DNA of 64,000 nucleotides, from contig CAVWNC010000001.1 of the NCBI GenBank assembly GCA_963756455.1, positions 2,026,563-2,090,562 of the forward strand. The letters are read 5' to 3'. The stretch is from DASQPA01 sp963756455. GTDB taxonomy: Bacteria > Acidobacteriota > Thermoanaerobaculia > Multivoradales > UBA5704. This document shows positions 13,574 through 23,900 of the stretch, piece by piece. The notes under the pieces are model-generated. The model saw only the letters and a list, made by a program, of their open reading frames with translations, was not told where the DNA came from and did no database searches. Both the position numbers and the translations under genes were made by a program. Numbering within the stretch: position 1 is the first letter of the stretch; each line of letters begins with the position of its first letter.

Positions 13574-16027
13574 TCATTCCCCCCGGATCGCCGCCAGCGG
13601 ATCGACCGCCGTCGCCCGCCGCGCCGGGAGGTAGCTCGCGAGGAGGGCGACCGCTAAGAGGAGGACGGCGACGGCGGGGAAGGTGAGGGCGTCGGCGGTG
13701 CCCACTCCGTAGAGGAGGCTCGCCAGGAGGCGGGTGGCGGCGAGGGAGCCGGCGAGACCCACGACGACTCCCAGGAGCGCGACTCCCATCGCCTGGGTGA
13801 GGACGAGCCGGAAGACTCCGGCGCGGTCGGCCCCGAGGGCCATGCGGATGCCGATCTCCCGGCGCCTTTCGGCGACCGCGTAGCTCATCACCCCATAGAG
13901 ACCCACCGCGGCGAGCGCCAGGGCGAGGGCGGCGAAGAGGCCGAAGAGGACGGTGCTCAAGCGCGCCGGGGCGAGCGCATCGGCGACCACCTCGGAGAGG
14001 GGGCGGACGTGGAAGACCGGGAGGTTGGGGTCGACCGCCTGCACTGCTTGCCTCGCCGGTGCCGCGAGAGCGCCGACGTTCCCGCCGCTCGCGGCGAGGA
14101 TCAAGGTGAAGTCGGCGGTGGGCTCCTGAGCGAAGGGCCAGTACATCTCCATCCCCGATTCTTCCTTGAGCGCGGTGTGGCGGACGTCGCCCACGACGCC
14201 GACGACCGTCACCCATTCGGGGGCCTCGCCGGGCTCGGGGACGCCGAGGGTGAGGCGACGGCCGAGGGGATTCTCGTGGGGGAAGAGGGTCTTCGCCATG
14301 GTCTCGTTCAAGAGGATCACCCGCGGTGCCCCCTCGCGGTCGGCGGCGGTGAAGGGGCGACCGCTGCGGAGGGGAATGCCCATCGCCGCGAAGTAGCCGG
14401 GGGAGACGACGCGGTAGTTCGAGTGCGGCGCCTGGGCGGGGCTCGCCACCGGACGCTTCTCGACCGTGAAGAGGATCTGCGGGCTGTGGTCGGCGAGCGG
14501 CAGGGCGGAGACCAGGCCGGCCGCCCGTACCCCCGGGAGCGCCGCCGCCCTCCCCAGGAGATCCTCGGCGAAGGCCGCCTGGCGGACCGACTCCTTGTAC
14601 TGGGGGCGCGGCAGGGAGAGCTGGACGGTGAGCACCCGCGCGGGACGGAAGCCGGGATCGACCCCCGCGAGGCGGGCGAAGCTGCCGATCAGGAGCCCCG
14701 CCCCGGCGAGGAGCACGAGGGCTAAGGCCATCTCGGCGAGGACCAGAAGAGCGCGGCCGCGCAGGCGGCGCAAGCCGCGACCGCCCCCCCTTTTCGCCGA
14801 TGCCGCCGATGCCGCCGAGGCCCCCCGGCCGCCTTCCTTGAGGACGGGGGTCAGATCGGCTCCCGCCGCTTTGAAGGCCGGCACGAGGCCGAAGGCGAGC
14901 CCGGTCAAGGCGGAGACCGCGAGGGCGAAGAGGAGCACCCGCCAGTCGAGCCCGATCTCCCCGGCCCGCGGCACCGCCTTGGGGTTCATGGCGAGGAGGG
15001 CGCGGGTGCCCCAGGCGGCGAGGAGGAGGCCGATGCCGCCGCCCAGGAGAGAGAGGGTGAGGCTCTCGGTGAGCAGTTGGGAGAGGAGCCGGCCGCGGCC
15101 GGCTCCCAGGGCCTTCCGCACCGCGAGCTCACCCTCCCGGCCGGAGACGCGGGCGAGGAGGAGGTTCGCCAGATTGGCGCAGGCGATGAGGAGCACCAGG
15201 CCGACCGCCGCGAAGAGGAGGAGGAGGGCGGGCCGGACGTCCGCCACGATGACCTCGCGGAGCGGCACGACCGTCGCTCCCCACCCCTGGTCGAGATCGG
15301 GATATTGGGCCGCCTGGCGGGCGGCGATGGTGCTCATCTCGCTCCGCGCCTGGGCGAGGCTCACCCCGGGGGCGAGCCGGCCCACGACCTCGACGGAGTG
15401 GAGGTCGCGCGGGGCGCGGGTGGGATCGATCCCCAGGGGGACCCAGAGGTCGACGCTCCCGCGGTGGTCGTCGGGGACGACGCCGACGACGGTGTAGCTC
15501 TCGCCGTTCAACGACAGCGGCCGGTCGAAGGCGCGGCGGTCGCTCCCGAAGTGGCTGGCGAAGAAGCTCTTCGCGAGCACCGCCACCTTGGCGCCGCCCG
15601 GCCCGTCGTCCGCCGGCAGGAAGGTGCGGCCGAGGAGCGGGCGGAGGCCGAGCGCCTGGAAGAAGTTGTCGGTGACCCGCTCGGCGGAGACCCGGAGGGG
15701 ACGATCGCCGCCGGTCAGGTTGTAGCTCTGGGCGTGGCGCGCAGCGAGCGGTGCGAAGGTGCGGGTCTGCCGCCGCCAGTCGAGGAAGTCGGCCGGGGCG
15801 ACCGGGAAGCGGGGGAGCCCGATCGCCGGGTTGGACGCGTAGATCAAGGCGACGCGGCCGGGATCGACGTAGGGCAGGGGCTCTAAGAGAACCCCGTCGA
15901 TCAAGCTGAAGACGGCGGTCGTCGCCCCGACGCCCAGGGCCACCGTGACGAGGGCGACGGCCGCGAACCCTGGGTTGCGGCGGAACCCCCGGAGGGTGGT
16001 TCGAAGATCTTGGATAAGTGTATTCAC
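13574..16027 (-). CDS. ADOP-family ABC transporter permease (MacB/FtsX type)
   Basis: An 817-residue membrane protein with the architecture of the ADOP permeases, duplicated FtsX/MacB-like proteins abundant in Acidobacteriota. It starts MNTLIQDLRTTLRGFRRNPG, the usual opening, followed by a first transmembrane helix (FAAVALVTVALGVGATTAVF). A long periplasmic MacB_PCD domain follows, then an FtsX block with LLIACANLANLLLARVSGRE and the repeated R.GE..VRKALGA coupling motif. A second periplasmic domain and a second FtsX block (AVGLYGVMSYAVAERRREIG) end the protein. The start is GTG. No ATPase partner is adjacent. It is divergent from the PKS gene, so export of the product is possible, but ADOP proteins are numerous in such genomes and this may be coincidence. 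Confidence 0.88.
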   Translation of the reverse strand: MNTLIQDLRTTLRGFRRNPGFAAVALVTVALGVGATTAVFSLIDGVLLEPLPYVDPGRVALIYASNPAIGLPRFPVAPADFLDWRRQTRTFAPLAARHAQSYNLTGGDRPLRVSAERVTDNFFQALGLRPLLGRTFLPADDGPGGAKVAVLAKSFFASHFGSDRRAFDRPLSLNGESYTVVGVVPDDHRGSVDLWVPLGIDPTRAPRDLHSVEVVGRLAPGVSLAQARSEMSTIAARQAAQYPDLDQGWGATVVPLREVIVADVRPALLLLFAAVGLVLLIACANLANLLLARVSGREGELAVRKALGAGRGRLLSQLLTESLTLSLLGGGIGLLLAAWGTRALLAMNPKAVPRAGEIGLDWRVLLFALAVSALTGLAFGLVPAFKAAGADLTPVLKEGGRGASAASAASAKRGGGRGLRRLRGRALLVLAEMALALVLLAGAGLLIGSFARLAGVDPGFRPARVLTVQLSLPRPQYKESVRQAAFAEDLLGRAAALPGVRAAGLVSALPLADHSPQILFTVEKRPVASPAQAPHSNYRVVSPGYFAAMGIPLRSGRPFTAADREGAPRVILLNETMAKTLFPHENPLGRRLTLGVPEPGEAPEWVTVVGVVGDVRHTALKEESGMEMYWPFAQEPTADFTLILAASGGNVGALAAPARQAVQAVDPNLPVFHVRPLSEVVADALAPARLSTVLFGLFAALALALAAVGLYGVMSYAVAERRREIGIRMALGADRAGVFRLVLTQAMGVALLGVVVGLAGSLAATRLLASLLYGVGTADALTFPAVAVLLLAVALLASYLPARRATAVDPLAAIRGE

Positions 16028-16210
16028 GCTAAAATTGCGCCCGGAATTTCCGCTCGACTCATCTTGCTACCCACGGAAGGAGCAGCCGGCGACCGCGTCC
16101 CGGTCTGGCATTGTAGCCCCTCGGCCGAGAGGAATTCGAAGGTCCCTCTTTCCCCCTCCGGCGCACACTGAGAGGTAGGGAGAAACTCCCGACACGAGGC
16201 GCAGAGAATT

Positions 16211-19200
16211 ATGGTTTCTGAGAATATAGACGGCACGGCCGGCATCACCGGCATTGCCGTTATTGGTCTGGCGGGCCGGTTCCCTGGCGCGTCGACGCTC
16301 GCGGAGCTCTGGCGGAACCTCGCGGGCGGAGTGGAATCGATCTCCTTCTTCACCCCTGAGGAGCTGGCGGCGCAGGGGATCGATCCCGCCCTCGTGGGGG
16401 ACCGCCGCTATGTGCCGGCGCGCGGGGTGCTCGCCGGGGCGGACCGGTTCGACGCCGCCTTTTTCGGTCTGACGCCCCGCGAGGCCGAGCTGATGGACCC
16501 CCAGCACCGGGTCCTCCTGGAGTGCGCCTGGGAGGCTCTGGAGGAGGCCGGCTATGCCGGTCCGGGAGCGGGGTTACGGACGGCGGTCTTCGCCGGGGCG
16601 GGCCTCAACACCTATCTGCTCCACCATGTCCTGCCCAACCGGGAGCTGCTCAAAAACGCCGGCGAGCTTCAGGCGATCCTCCTCAACAACAACGACTTCC
16701 TGACCACCCGGATCTCCTACAAGCTCGACCTCCGCGGGCCGTCCATCCTCGTCCAGACCGCCTGCTCGACCGGCCTCGTCGCCGTCCACATGGCCTGTCA
16801 GAGCCTCCTGGGCGGCGAGTGCGACCTGGCGCTCGCGGGGGCGGTGTCGATCACCTTCCCGCAGATCGCGGGCTACCTCCACCAGCAGGGGAGCGTGATG
16901 TCGCCGGACGGTCACTGCCGCGCCTTCGACGCCGCGGCGGGCGGCGCGGTCGAGGGGGCGGGGGCGGGGATGGTGGTCCTGAAGCGGCTGGCCGACGCGC
17001 TCGCGGACGGCGACACGATCCATGCCGTCCTCCGCGGCTCGGCGGCCAACAACGACGGCGCCTCCCGGGCCGGTTTCACCGCTCCCAGCGTCGCAGGCCA
17101 GGCGGAGGTCGTCCGCGAGAGCCTGCTGATGGCGGACGTCGATCCGGCGACGATCACCTATGTCGAGGCGCACGGCAGCGGCACCCCGCTCGGCGACCCG
17201 ATCGAGATCGCGGCGCTCACCCAGGCCTTCGGACCGGACGTCGCCGCGCGAGGGGGCCGCTGCGCGGTGGGGTCGATCAAGACCAACGTCGGCCACTTGA
17301 ACTCGGCGGCCGGCATCGCGGGGCTGTTCAAAACCATCCTCGCTCTGGAGCACCAGGAGCTCCCGCCGAGCCTCCACTTCGCCGCGCCCAACCCGCGGAT
17401 CGATTTCGGCGACAGTCCCTTCTACGTCAATACCGCCCTCACCCCCTGGGAGAGCGACGGGCCGCGACGGGCGGGGGTCAGCTCCTTCGGGCTCGGCGGC
17501 ACCAACGTCCACGCCATCTTGGAAGAGGCGCCGGAGCCCGCGCCCTCCGGCCCGGCGCGGCCGTGGCAGCTCCTCGCCCTCTCGGCGAAGAGCGCGACCG
17601 CCTTGGATGCCATGGCCGCCGATCTCGCCGCGTACCTCGAAGGTCGCCCCGATCTCGACGGGCCCGGCCTGGCGGACGTCGCCTGGACGCTCCAGGTGGG
17701 CCGGCGGCTCTTCCCGCACCGCCGGGCGCTCGTCTGCCGCGACGCCGCCGAGGCGCGGGGGCTGTTGGCTGGCACGGTTCGAAGCGATCCGGCGCGGGTC
17801 ACGGACGTCGTCGAGGGGAGCTCGGGGCGGCCGGTGGTCTTCCTCTTTCCTGGGCTGGGCGACCACTACGTCGACATGGGACGAGAGCTCTACGCGAGCG
17901 AGCCGCGGTTCCGGGAGGAGCTCGACCGCTGCGCGGACTTCCTGGCGCCTCTGCTCGGGCTCGACCTCCGCGCGGTGATCTTCGCCGGGGCGGCCGGCGA
18001 AGCCGACCCGAGCGCGGGGAGCGACATGGATCTCAAAGCCCTCCTCCGCCGGGGGAGTGGGGAGGAAACGGCGGACGCGGCTCTCCTGCGGCTGTCGCGG
18101 ACGAAGGTGGCCCAGCCGGCCCTCTTCGCCGTCGAGTACGCCTTAGCCCAACTCCTCCTCTCCTGGGGCATTCGGCCCGCCGCCATGATCGGCTACAGCA
18201 TCGGCGAGTACGTGGCGGCCTGCCTCGCCGGGGTGATGAGCCTGCCGGACGCTTTGACCCTCGTTGCCCTTCGGGCGCGGACGATCGACGAGCTGCCCGG
18301 TGGCGCCATGCTCGCCGTCCCCCTGCCGGAGGCCGAGGTGCGGCCGCTCCTCACCGGCGACACCGGAGAGCTGGCGCTCGCGGCGACCAACGGACCGCAT
18401 TTCTGTGTCGTGGGCGGGCCGGCGGACGCCATCGCCCGGTTGGAGCGGGAGCTGGCCGGTCGTGGGGCAGCCTGCCTGCGCCTCCATGCCACCCACGCCT
18501 TCCATACCCCCGCCCTCAAGCCCGCGCTGGCGCCGTTTCTCGACGCGGCGCGGAAGGTCCGCCTGGCGCCGCCGCGAATCCCGTTCCTCTCGAACGTCAC
18601 CGGCACCTGGATCACCGACGCCGAGGCGACAGACCCTGACTACTGGGGGCGGCACATGGTGGGGACGGTGCGCTTCGCCGAGGGCCTGGCGGAGCTGCTC
18701 GCCGATCCCGCCCGGGTTCTCCTCGAAGTGGGGCCGGGGAGCACCCTCTCGACCCTCGCCCGGCAGCATCCGCGGGCCGCCGCCGGCCAGGTGATCCTCC
18801 CGACGATGCGGCGGGCGAGCGAGGCGCGGCCGGACGCCGTCGCTCTCCTCGGCGCCTTGGGCGCTCTATGGGCGGCCGGGGTGACGATCGACTGGCCGTC
18901 CTACCACGCCGGGGCGCGCCGCCGGCGGGTGCCGCTGCCCACCTATCCATTCGAGCGCCAACGGTATTGGATCGAAGCGCCGGGGATCGACCCGCCGGGG
19001 TGGGAAGCGCCGGAGAGCGCAGCGCCCGCCGAGGCGCCCCCGGCGGCCCTGGGGCGCAAGGACGACGTCGCGGACTGGTTCTACCTGCCGGTCTGGCGGG
19101 AGGCGCCGCCGGTTCTCCTGAGTGGCGGCCCCGACGCCGAGGCGCTCCAGGAGGCTGGACCATGGCTTCTCTTCCTCGATCGTGAGGGTGTCGGCGCGGG

Positions 19201-20983
19201 GCTGGCCGCGCGGCTCGCGGCGGCCGGAGCGGCGGTCGCCACCTTCGCCGCCGACGAGGGGGGCGGGCTCGGCACCGGCCGGGGCGAGGGCTACGGGCGG
19301 CTCCTGCGCGATCTCCGCGCCGAGGGCCGCTTCCCGCGCCGGATCGTGCATCTGGGGAGCGTTCGCGGGGGGGAGGGCGAGAGCTTCGAGGCGAGTCAGG
19401 AGGCGGGGCTCCTCTCGCTCGTCCGGCTCGCCCGGGCCCTGGGCGAGGAGGGGCATGCGGAGCCGCTCGCGCTCCTCGTCGTGTCGAGCGGCGTCCAGGC
19501 GGTGGGGGAGGACGATCCCGTCGAGCCGGCACGGGCGACCGTGCTCGGCGCCTGCCGGGTGATCCCCCAGGAGTACGTCCACGTCGCCTGCCGGAGCGTC
19601 GACGTGATTCTCCCCGCCCCGGGCTCTCCCGGCGCGGACCGCCTCACCTCCCAGCTCCTCTCCGAGGCCCTCGTCGGCACCGCGGGCTCCGGACAGCAGA
19701 TCGCTCTGCGCGGCCGGCGCCGCTTCGTGCGCGCCCACGTGCCGGCTCCCTTACAACCGGTCGGAGAAGGCTCGCAAGCTCCCCTGCGACCGGAGGGGGT
19801 CTACCTGGTGACCGACGTCCTTCACGGCATCGGTCTTCCCCTGGCCGAAACCCTGCGGCGGAAGCTCGGCTGCCGGCTCGCCCTCCTCGTGCCGCCGGAT
19901 ACCGAAGCCGGCGAGCGTCTGGCGGCATTGGAGACATGGGCGGCGAGCCCGGACGTCCTCGTGCTCCCCGCCGATCTCACTTCGGCGACCGCGGTGCGGG
20001 CGGCGGCGGCGCGGGTGCGGGAACGTTTCGGGACGTTGACCGGCGTCTTCCACACCGCCGCGGCCTTCAGCGGCGGCCTCCTCCAGTTGAAGGGTGCGGC
20101 GAGCCTGCCGGCCGTCCACGGCGCCCAGGGACGGGGGGCGCTCGCCGTCGTCGAGGCTTTCTCCTCCTCCGACTCTCCGCTCGAATTCCTCGCCCTGTTC
20201 TCCTCGACGGCCGCGGTCACCGGCGGCTTCGGCCAGGTCGATCCGACGGCGGCCGGGGCGCTCCTCGGGGCGCTCGCCGAGCGCGCGGCGGCGCGCGGTG
20301 TTCCCATGTCCGTGATCACTGCCATCGACTGGGACCCCTACCAGTGGGACAGCTGGCTCGCCGCCGGGCTCGCCGACAGCCCGGCGCTCCAGGCCGGTCT
20401 CACCGGCAACCTCGCGACCTACGGCATCGCCGCCGAGGCGAGCTTCGACGCCCTCTCGCGCCTCCTGGCGGCGGGGCTGCCGCGGATCGTCGTTTCGGCC
20501 GAGGATCTGGACGCGGTGATCGCCCAGACCGACGCCTTCCATGCCGCCGACCTCCTCGCCTCGGTGTCGGGTGGCGGTGTCGGCGGCACGCGCCCGGCGA
20601 GCGCCGGCCCCTATCTGCCGCCGGGCGACGAGCTGGAAGCGGCCCTGGCGGAGATCTGGCAGGAGCTTTTCGGCATCGAGAGGATCGGCGTCGAGGACGA
20701 TTTCCTCGCCCTGGGCGGGCACTCGCTCCTCGCCATCCAGGTCACCACCCAGATCCGCAACACCCTGGCGGTCGACCTGCCGGTCTCGGCGCTCTTCGAG
20801 CAGCCGACGATCGCCCTCCTCGCCCGGCGCCTCCGCGAGGAGCAGGGCGAGATCGCGGCGATTCAAGAGTCCGCCGAAGGCGACGATCTGGACGCCCTCC
20901 TGGCGCAAGTGGAGGAGTTGTCGCCCGAGGAGGTGCAGGCGCTGCTCGCCGCCGAGCGCGCGGTGGGAGCGCCGGCAGCCTGA
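16211..20983 (+). CDS. Type I PKS module: KS-AT-inactive KR-ACP
   Basis: A 1,590-residue single-module modular PKS. The KS (residues about 12-440) has its active Cys185 in TACSTGL and both His in VEAHGSGT and NVGHLNSA. The AT has Ser663 in GYSIGEY (Tyr where GHSxG is usual) and HAFHT, which predicts malonyl-CoA. From about 980 to 1,450 lies a KR-like region that cannot work: the nucleotide loop reads TDVLHGIGL instead of GGxGxxG, and the catalytic Tyr and Asn in the VDYAAAN motif are replaced in VDPTAAGALLG. The ACP carries Ser1505 (LGGHSL). The C-terminal tail EELSPEEVQALLAAE resembles the ends of the next two proteins. It should extend the NRPS 1 chain by two carbons and leave a beta-keto group. 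Its TGA overlaps the ATG of the next gene by one base. Confidence 0.95.
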   Translation: MVSENIDGTAGITGIAVIGLAGRFPGASTLAELWRNLAGGVESISFFTPEELAAQGIDPALVGDRRYVPARGVLAGADRFDAAFFGLTPREAELMDPQHRVLLECAWEALEEAGYAGPGAGLRTAVFAGAGLNTYLLHHVLPNRELLKNAGELQAILLNNNDFLTTRISYKLDLRGPSILVQTACSTGLVAVHMACQSLLGGECDLALAGAVSITFPQIAGYLHQQGSVMSPDGHCRAFDAAAGGAVEGAGAGMVVLKRLADALADGDTIHAVLRGSAANNDGASRAGFTAPSVAGQAEVVRESLLMADVDPATITYVEAHGSGTPLGDPIEIAALTQAFGPDVAARGGRCAVGSIKTNVGHLNSAAGIAGLFKTILALEHQELPPSLHFAAPNPRIDFGDSPFYVNTALTPWESDGPRRAGVSSFGLGGTNVHAILEEAPEPAPSGPARPWQLLALSAKSATALDAMAADLAAYLEGRPDLDGPGLADVAWTLQVGRRLFPHRRALVCRDAAEARGLLAGTVRSDPARVTDVVEGSSGRPVVFLFPGLGDHYVDMGRELYASEPRFREELDRCADFLAPLLGLDLRAVIFAGAAGEADPSAGSDMDLKALLRRGSGEETADAALLRLSRTKVAQPALFAVEYALAQLLLSWGIRPAAMIGYSIGEYVAACLAGVMSLPDALTLVALRARTIDELPGGAMLAVPLPEAEVRPLLTGDTGELALAATNGPHFCVVGGPADAIARLERELAGRGAACLRLHATHAFHTPALKPALAPFLDAARKVRLAPPRIPFLSNVTGTWITDAEATDPDYWGRHMVGTVRFAEGLAELLADPARVLLEVGPGSTLSTLARQHPRAAAGQVILPTMRRASEARPDAVALLGALGALWAAGVTIDWPSYHAGARRRRVPLPTYPFERQRYWIEAPGIDPPGWEAPESAAPAEAPPAALGRKDDVADWFYLPVWREAPPVLLSGGPDAEALQEAGPWLLFLDREGVGAGLAARLAAAGAAVATFAADEGGGLGTGRGEGYGRLLRDLRAEGRFPRRIVHLGSVRGGEGESFEASQEAGLLSLVRLARALGEEGHAEPLALLVVSSGVQAVGEDDPVEPARATVLGACRVIPQEYVHVACRSVDVILPAPGSPGADRLTSQLLSEALVGTAGSGQQIALRGRRRFVRAHVPAPLQPVGEGSQAPLRPEGVYLVTDVLHGIGLPLAETLRRKLGCRLALLVPPDTEAGERLAALETWAASPDVLVLPADLTSATAVRAAAARVRERFGTLTGVFHTAAAFSGGLLQLKGAASLPAVHGAQGRGALAVVEAFSSSDSPLEFLALFSSTAAVTGGFGQVDPTAAGALLGALAERAAARGVPMSVITAIDWDPYQWDSWLAAGLADSPALQAGLTGNLATYGIAAEASFDALSRLLAAGLPRIVVSAEDLDAVIAQTDAFHAADLLASVSGGGVGGTRPASAGPYLPPGDELEAALAEIWQELFGIERIGVEDDFLALGGHSLLAIQVTTQIRNTLAVDLPVSALFEQPTIALLARRLREEQGEIAAIQESAEGDDLDALLAQVEELSPEEVQALLAAERAVGAPAA

Positions 20984-23900
20984 TGAGTACCCCCGAGGTC
21001 GTCGAGAAGGCCGAGAAGGAGAAGGAGAGCGCCGCCGAGCGGAGCGAGCGCATCGCGGCCCTCACCCCCGAGCAGCGCGAGCTTCTGGCGCTTCTCCGCC
21101 GCAGGAAGGCGGCGGAGAAGCGCCCCCGCCGGCCGCCCACGGCGCCGCCCATCCCGCCGCGCGGGCCGGGGGAGAGCTCCCCGCTCTCCTTCGACCAGGA
21201 GCGCCTCTGGTTCCTCTACTATCTGGACCCCGGGGCCACCGCCTACAACATCGACACCTCGACCCGGATGGAGGGGCGGCTCGACGTCGCCGCCCTCGTC
21301 CGGTCGCTCAACGGGGTGGTCGCCCGCCACGAGGCCTGGCGGACGACGTTCCAGGCGAGAGACGGCCGGCCGGTGCAGGTCATCGCCCCGGAGGTCCCCT
21401 TAGACGTCCCCGTCGTCGACCTCCGCCGGGTGCCGGCCGGCCGCCGCGACGCCGTGGCCCGCGCCCACCAGCGAAGCGAGGCGCGCCGACCGTTCGACCT
21501 CGCCGCCGGCCCCCTCGTCCGCGCCCTCCTCCTGCGCCTCGCGGACGACGCCTGGATCTGCATGCTGACGGTGCACCACATCGTCACCGACTGGGTCACC
21601 TTCCAGCTCTTCTGGCGCGAGCTGGCGCTCCTCTACACCGGGGAGACGGGTCTCCTTCCGGCGCTGCCCCGCCAGTACGCCGACTTCGCCGTCTGGCAGC
21701 GCGCCTGGCTCTCGGGCGAGGTTCTGGAGACGTATCTGGACTTCTGGTTGCGGGAGCTTGCCGACGCTCCGCAGGTGCTCGACCTCCCCTTCGACCGACC
21801 GCGGCCGCCGATCCAGACGACCCGCGGCGCCGAGGCGGCGGTCGAGATCCTGGGCTCCCTCGCCGATGGTTTGAAGGCCCTGGCGCGCCAAGCGGGGGCG
21901 ACGCCGTTCATGGCCGTGCTCGCCGTCTTCGACGCCCTCCTCTGCCGCCTCACCGGGCAGGGGAAGGTGCTCGTCGGTTCGCCCAACGCCAACCGCAACC
22001 GGGTCGAGCTCGAACCGCTCTTCGGCTTCTTCCTCACCCAGCTGGTCTTCGTGGCCGACGGCTCCGGCAATCCCACCTTCCGCGAGCTGCTGGGCCGCGT
22101 CCGCCGGCAGGCGCTCGGCGCCTATGCCCACCAGGATCTGCCGTTCGGCAAGCTCCTGGAGGCGATGCGGCCCGAGCGCGACAACAGCCGGCCGCCGCTC
22201 GTCCAGGCCAACTTCCTGCTCCTCGATTCCGAGTACACGCCCCTGGAGCTGCCGGAGCTCCAGGTCACCCCGATCTGGGTGGACGACGGCAACTCGCGCT
22301 TCGACCTGACCCTCGGGCTCTGGGACTCGCCGTCGCGGATCTTCGGGTTCTTCGAGTACAACCTGGACCTCTTCGATCCCACGACGGTGGCGCGGATGGC
22401 GGAGGCGTTCTCGGCGCTCGTCGAGCGCGCGGTCGCCGACCCGGAGGTCCGCCTCGCCGATCTCCCGATGCTCTCCGCCGCCGCCCGGCACCAGGTGTTG
22501 GGCGAGTGGAACGACACGGGGACGGGGGAGAGGGAGCCCTCGGTGCCCGACCTCTTCGTCGCCCGGGTCCGGGAGCGGCCGGCGGCGCTCGCGCTGGTCT
22601 GTGGCGAAGAGATCTCCTTCGCCGCCTTGGACCGCGCTGCCGAGCGCGCGGCCCGGCGCCTCCAGGCGGCGGGGATCGGCCGTGGGGACGTCGTGGGGCT
22701 GGCTCTCGATCGCTCGCCGGCGCTCGGGATCGGCGTGCTCGCCCTCTGGAAAGCGGGCGCGGTGCTCCTGCCGCTCGATCCGGCGGCGCCCCGCGAGCGG
22801 CTGGCCTTCCTCCTCGCCGATACCGGGGCGAAGGCCCTCCTCACCCGGGAGAGCCTGCGGGGACGCCTGCCGGAAACCGACCTGCCCGTGCTCGACCTGG
22901 AGGACGGGGAGACCGCCGCGACTTCCGCGACCTCCGACATCTCCGAGCGGCCGCTGCCGCGGGTGGGGCCGGACGATCTCGCCTATCTCCTCTACACCTC
23001 GGGGACGACGGGGCAGCCCAAGGGGGTCGCCGTCGAGCACGGCAACCTCGCGGCCATCCTCGCCGCCTGCCGTCGCGAGTTTCGCTTCCGACCGTCCGAC
23101 CGCTTCCTCGCGGTCGCCCCGTTCTCCTTCGACATCTTTTTCTTCGAGCTGCTCTCGCCGCTCCTCGCGGGCGGCTGCTGTGAGCTGTTTGCGGCGACGT
23201 CCCCGCTCGACATGGAGGCCCTCCTCGCAGGCTTGGAGCGGGCGACGCTGTTCCATGCCGTGCCGGCGCTCCTGCGCCAGGTGCTTTCGGCGGTGCCGGC
23301 GGTCCGGCGGGAGAACTCGGCCGCCTTCGCCGCCCTCCGCACCGTCTTCGTGGGAGGCGACGCGGTGCCCGCCGATCTCCTGGCGAGCCTCGCCGAGAAT
23401 TTTCCCCAGGCCGAGGCGCGGGTGCTCTACGGCCCCACGGAGGCGACGATCCTCGCCACGACGGAACGGATCGCGGCTGGGTCTGCCTCGCCGGCTGCGC
23501 GGATGGGCACGGCGCTCGGCCGGCCGCTCCCCGGGGTGCGCCTCCGGGTCGTCGATCCGAGCGGCGGCCTGGCCGGCCTCGGGGTAGCGGGCGAGCTGTG
23601 GATCGGCGGTGCCGGGGTCTCCCGCGGCTATATTGGGCGCGAAAGCGGGCTGGCCGAGCTGACCGCCGACCGTTTAGTTATCGTCGACGGCGAGCGCTGG
23701 TACCGGACGGGGGACCGGGTGCGCTTCGGCGGGATCGCCGGCATGGGCAGCATGGAGTTCCTCGGGCGGGTCGACGGTCAGGTGAAGATCCGCGGCTTCC
23801 GCGTCGAGCCCGGGGAGGTCGAGGCGGCCCTGGCCGCCGATCCGGAAGTCGCCGAGTCGGTCGTCGTGGCGCGGACCCTTTCCGGCAACTCCTTGGGGGA

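Noticed and set aside
13574..16027. ADOP permease as the dedicated product exporter
   Set aside because: Such permeases are very numerous in Acidobacteriota and no ATPase partner is adjacent; position alone is not enough.
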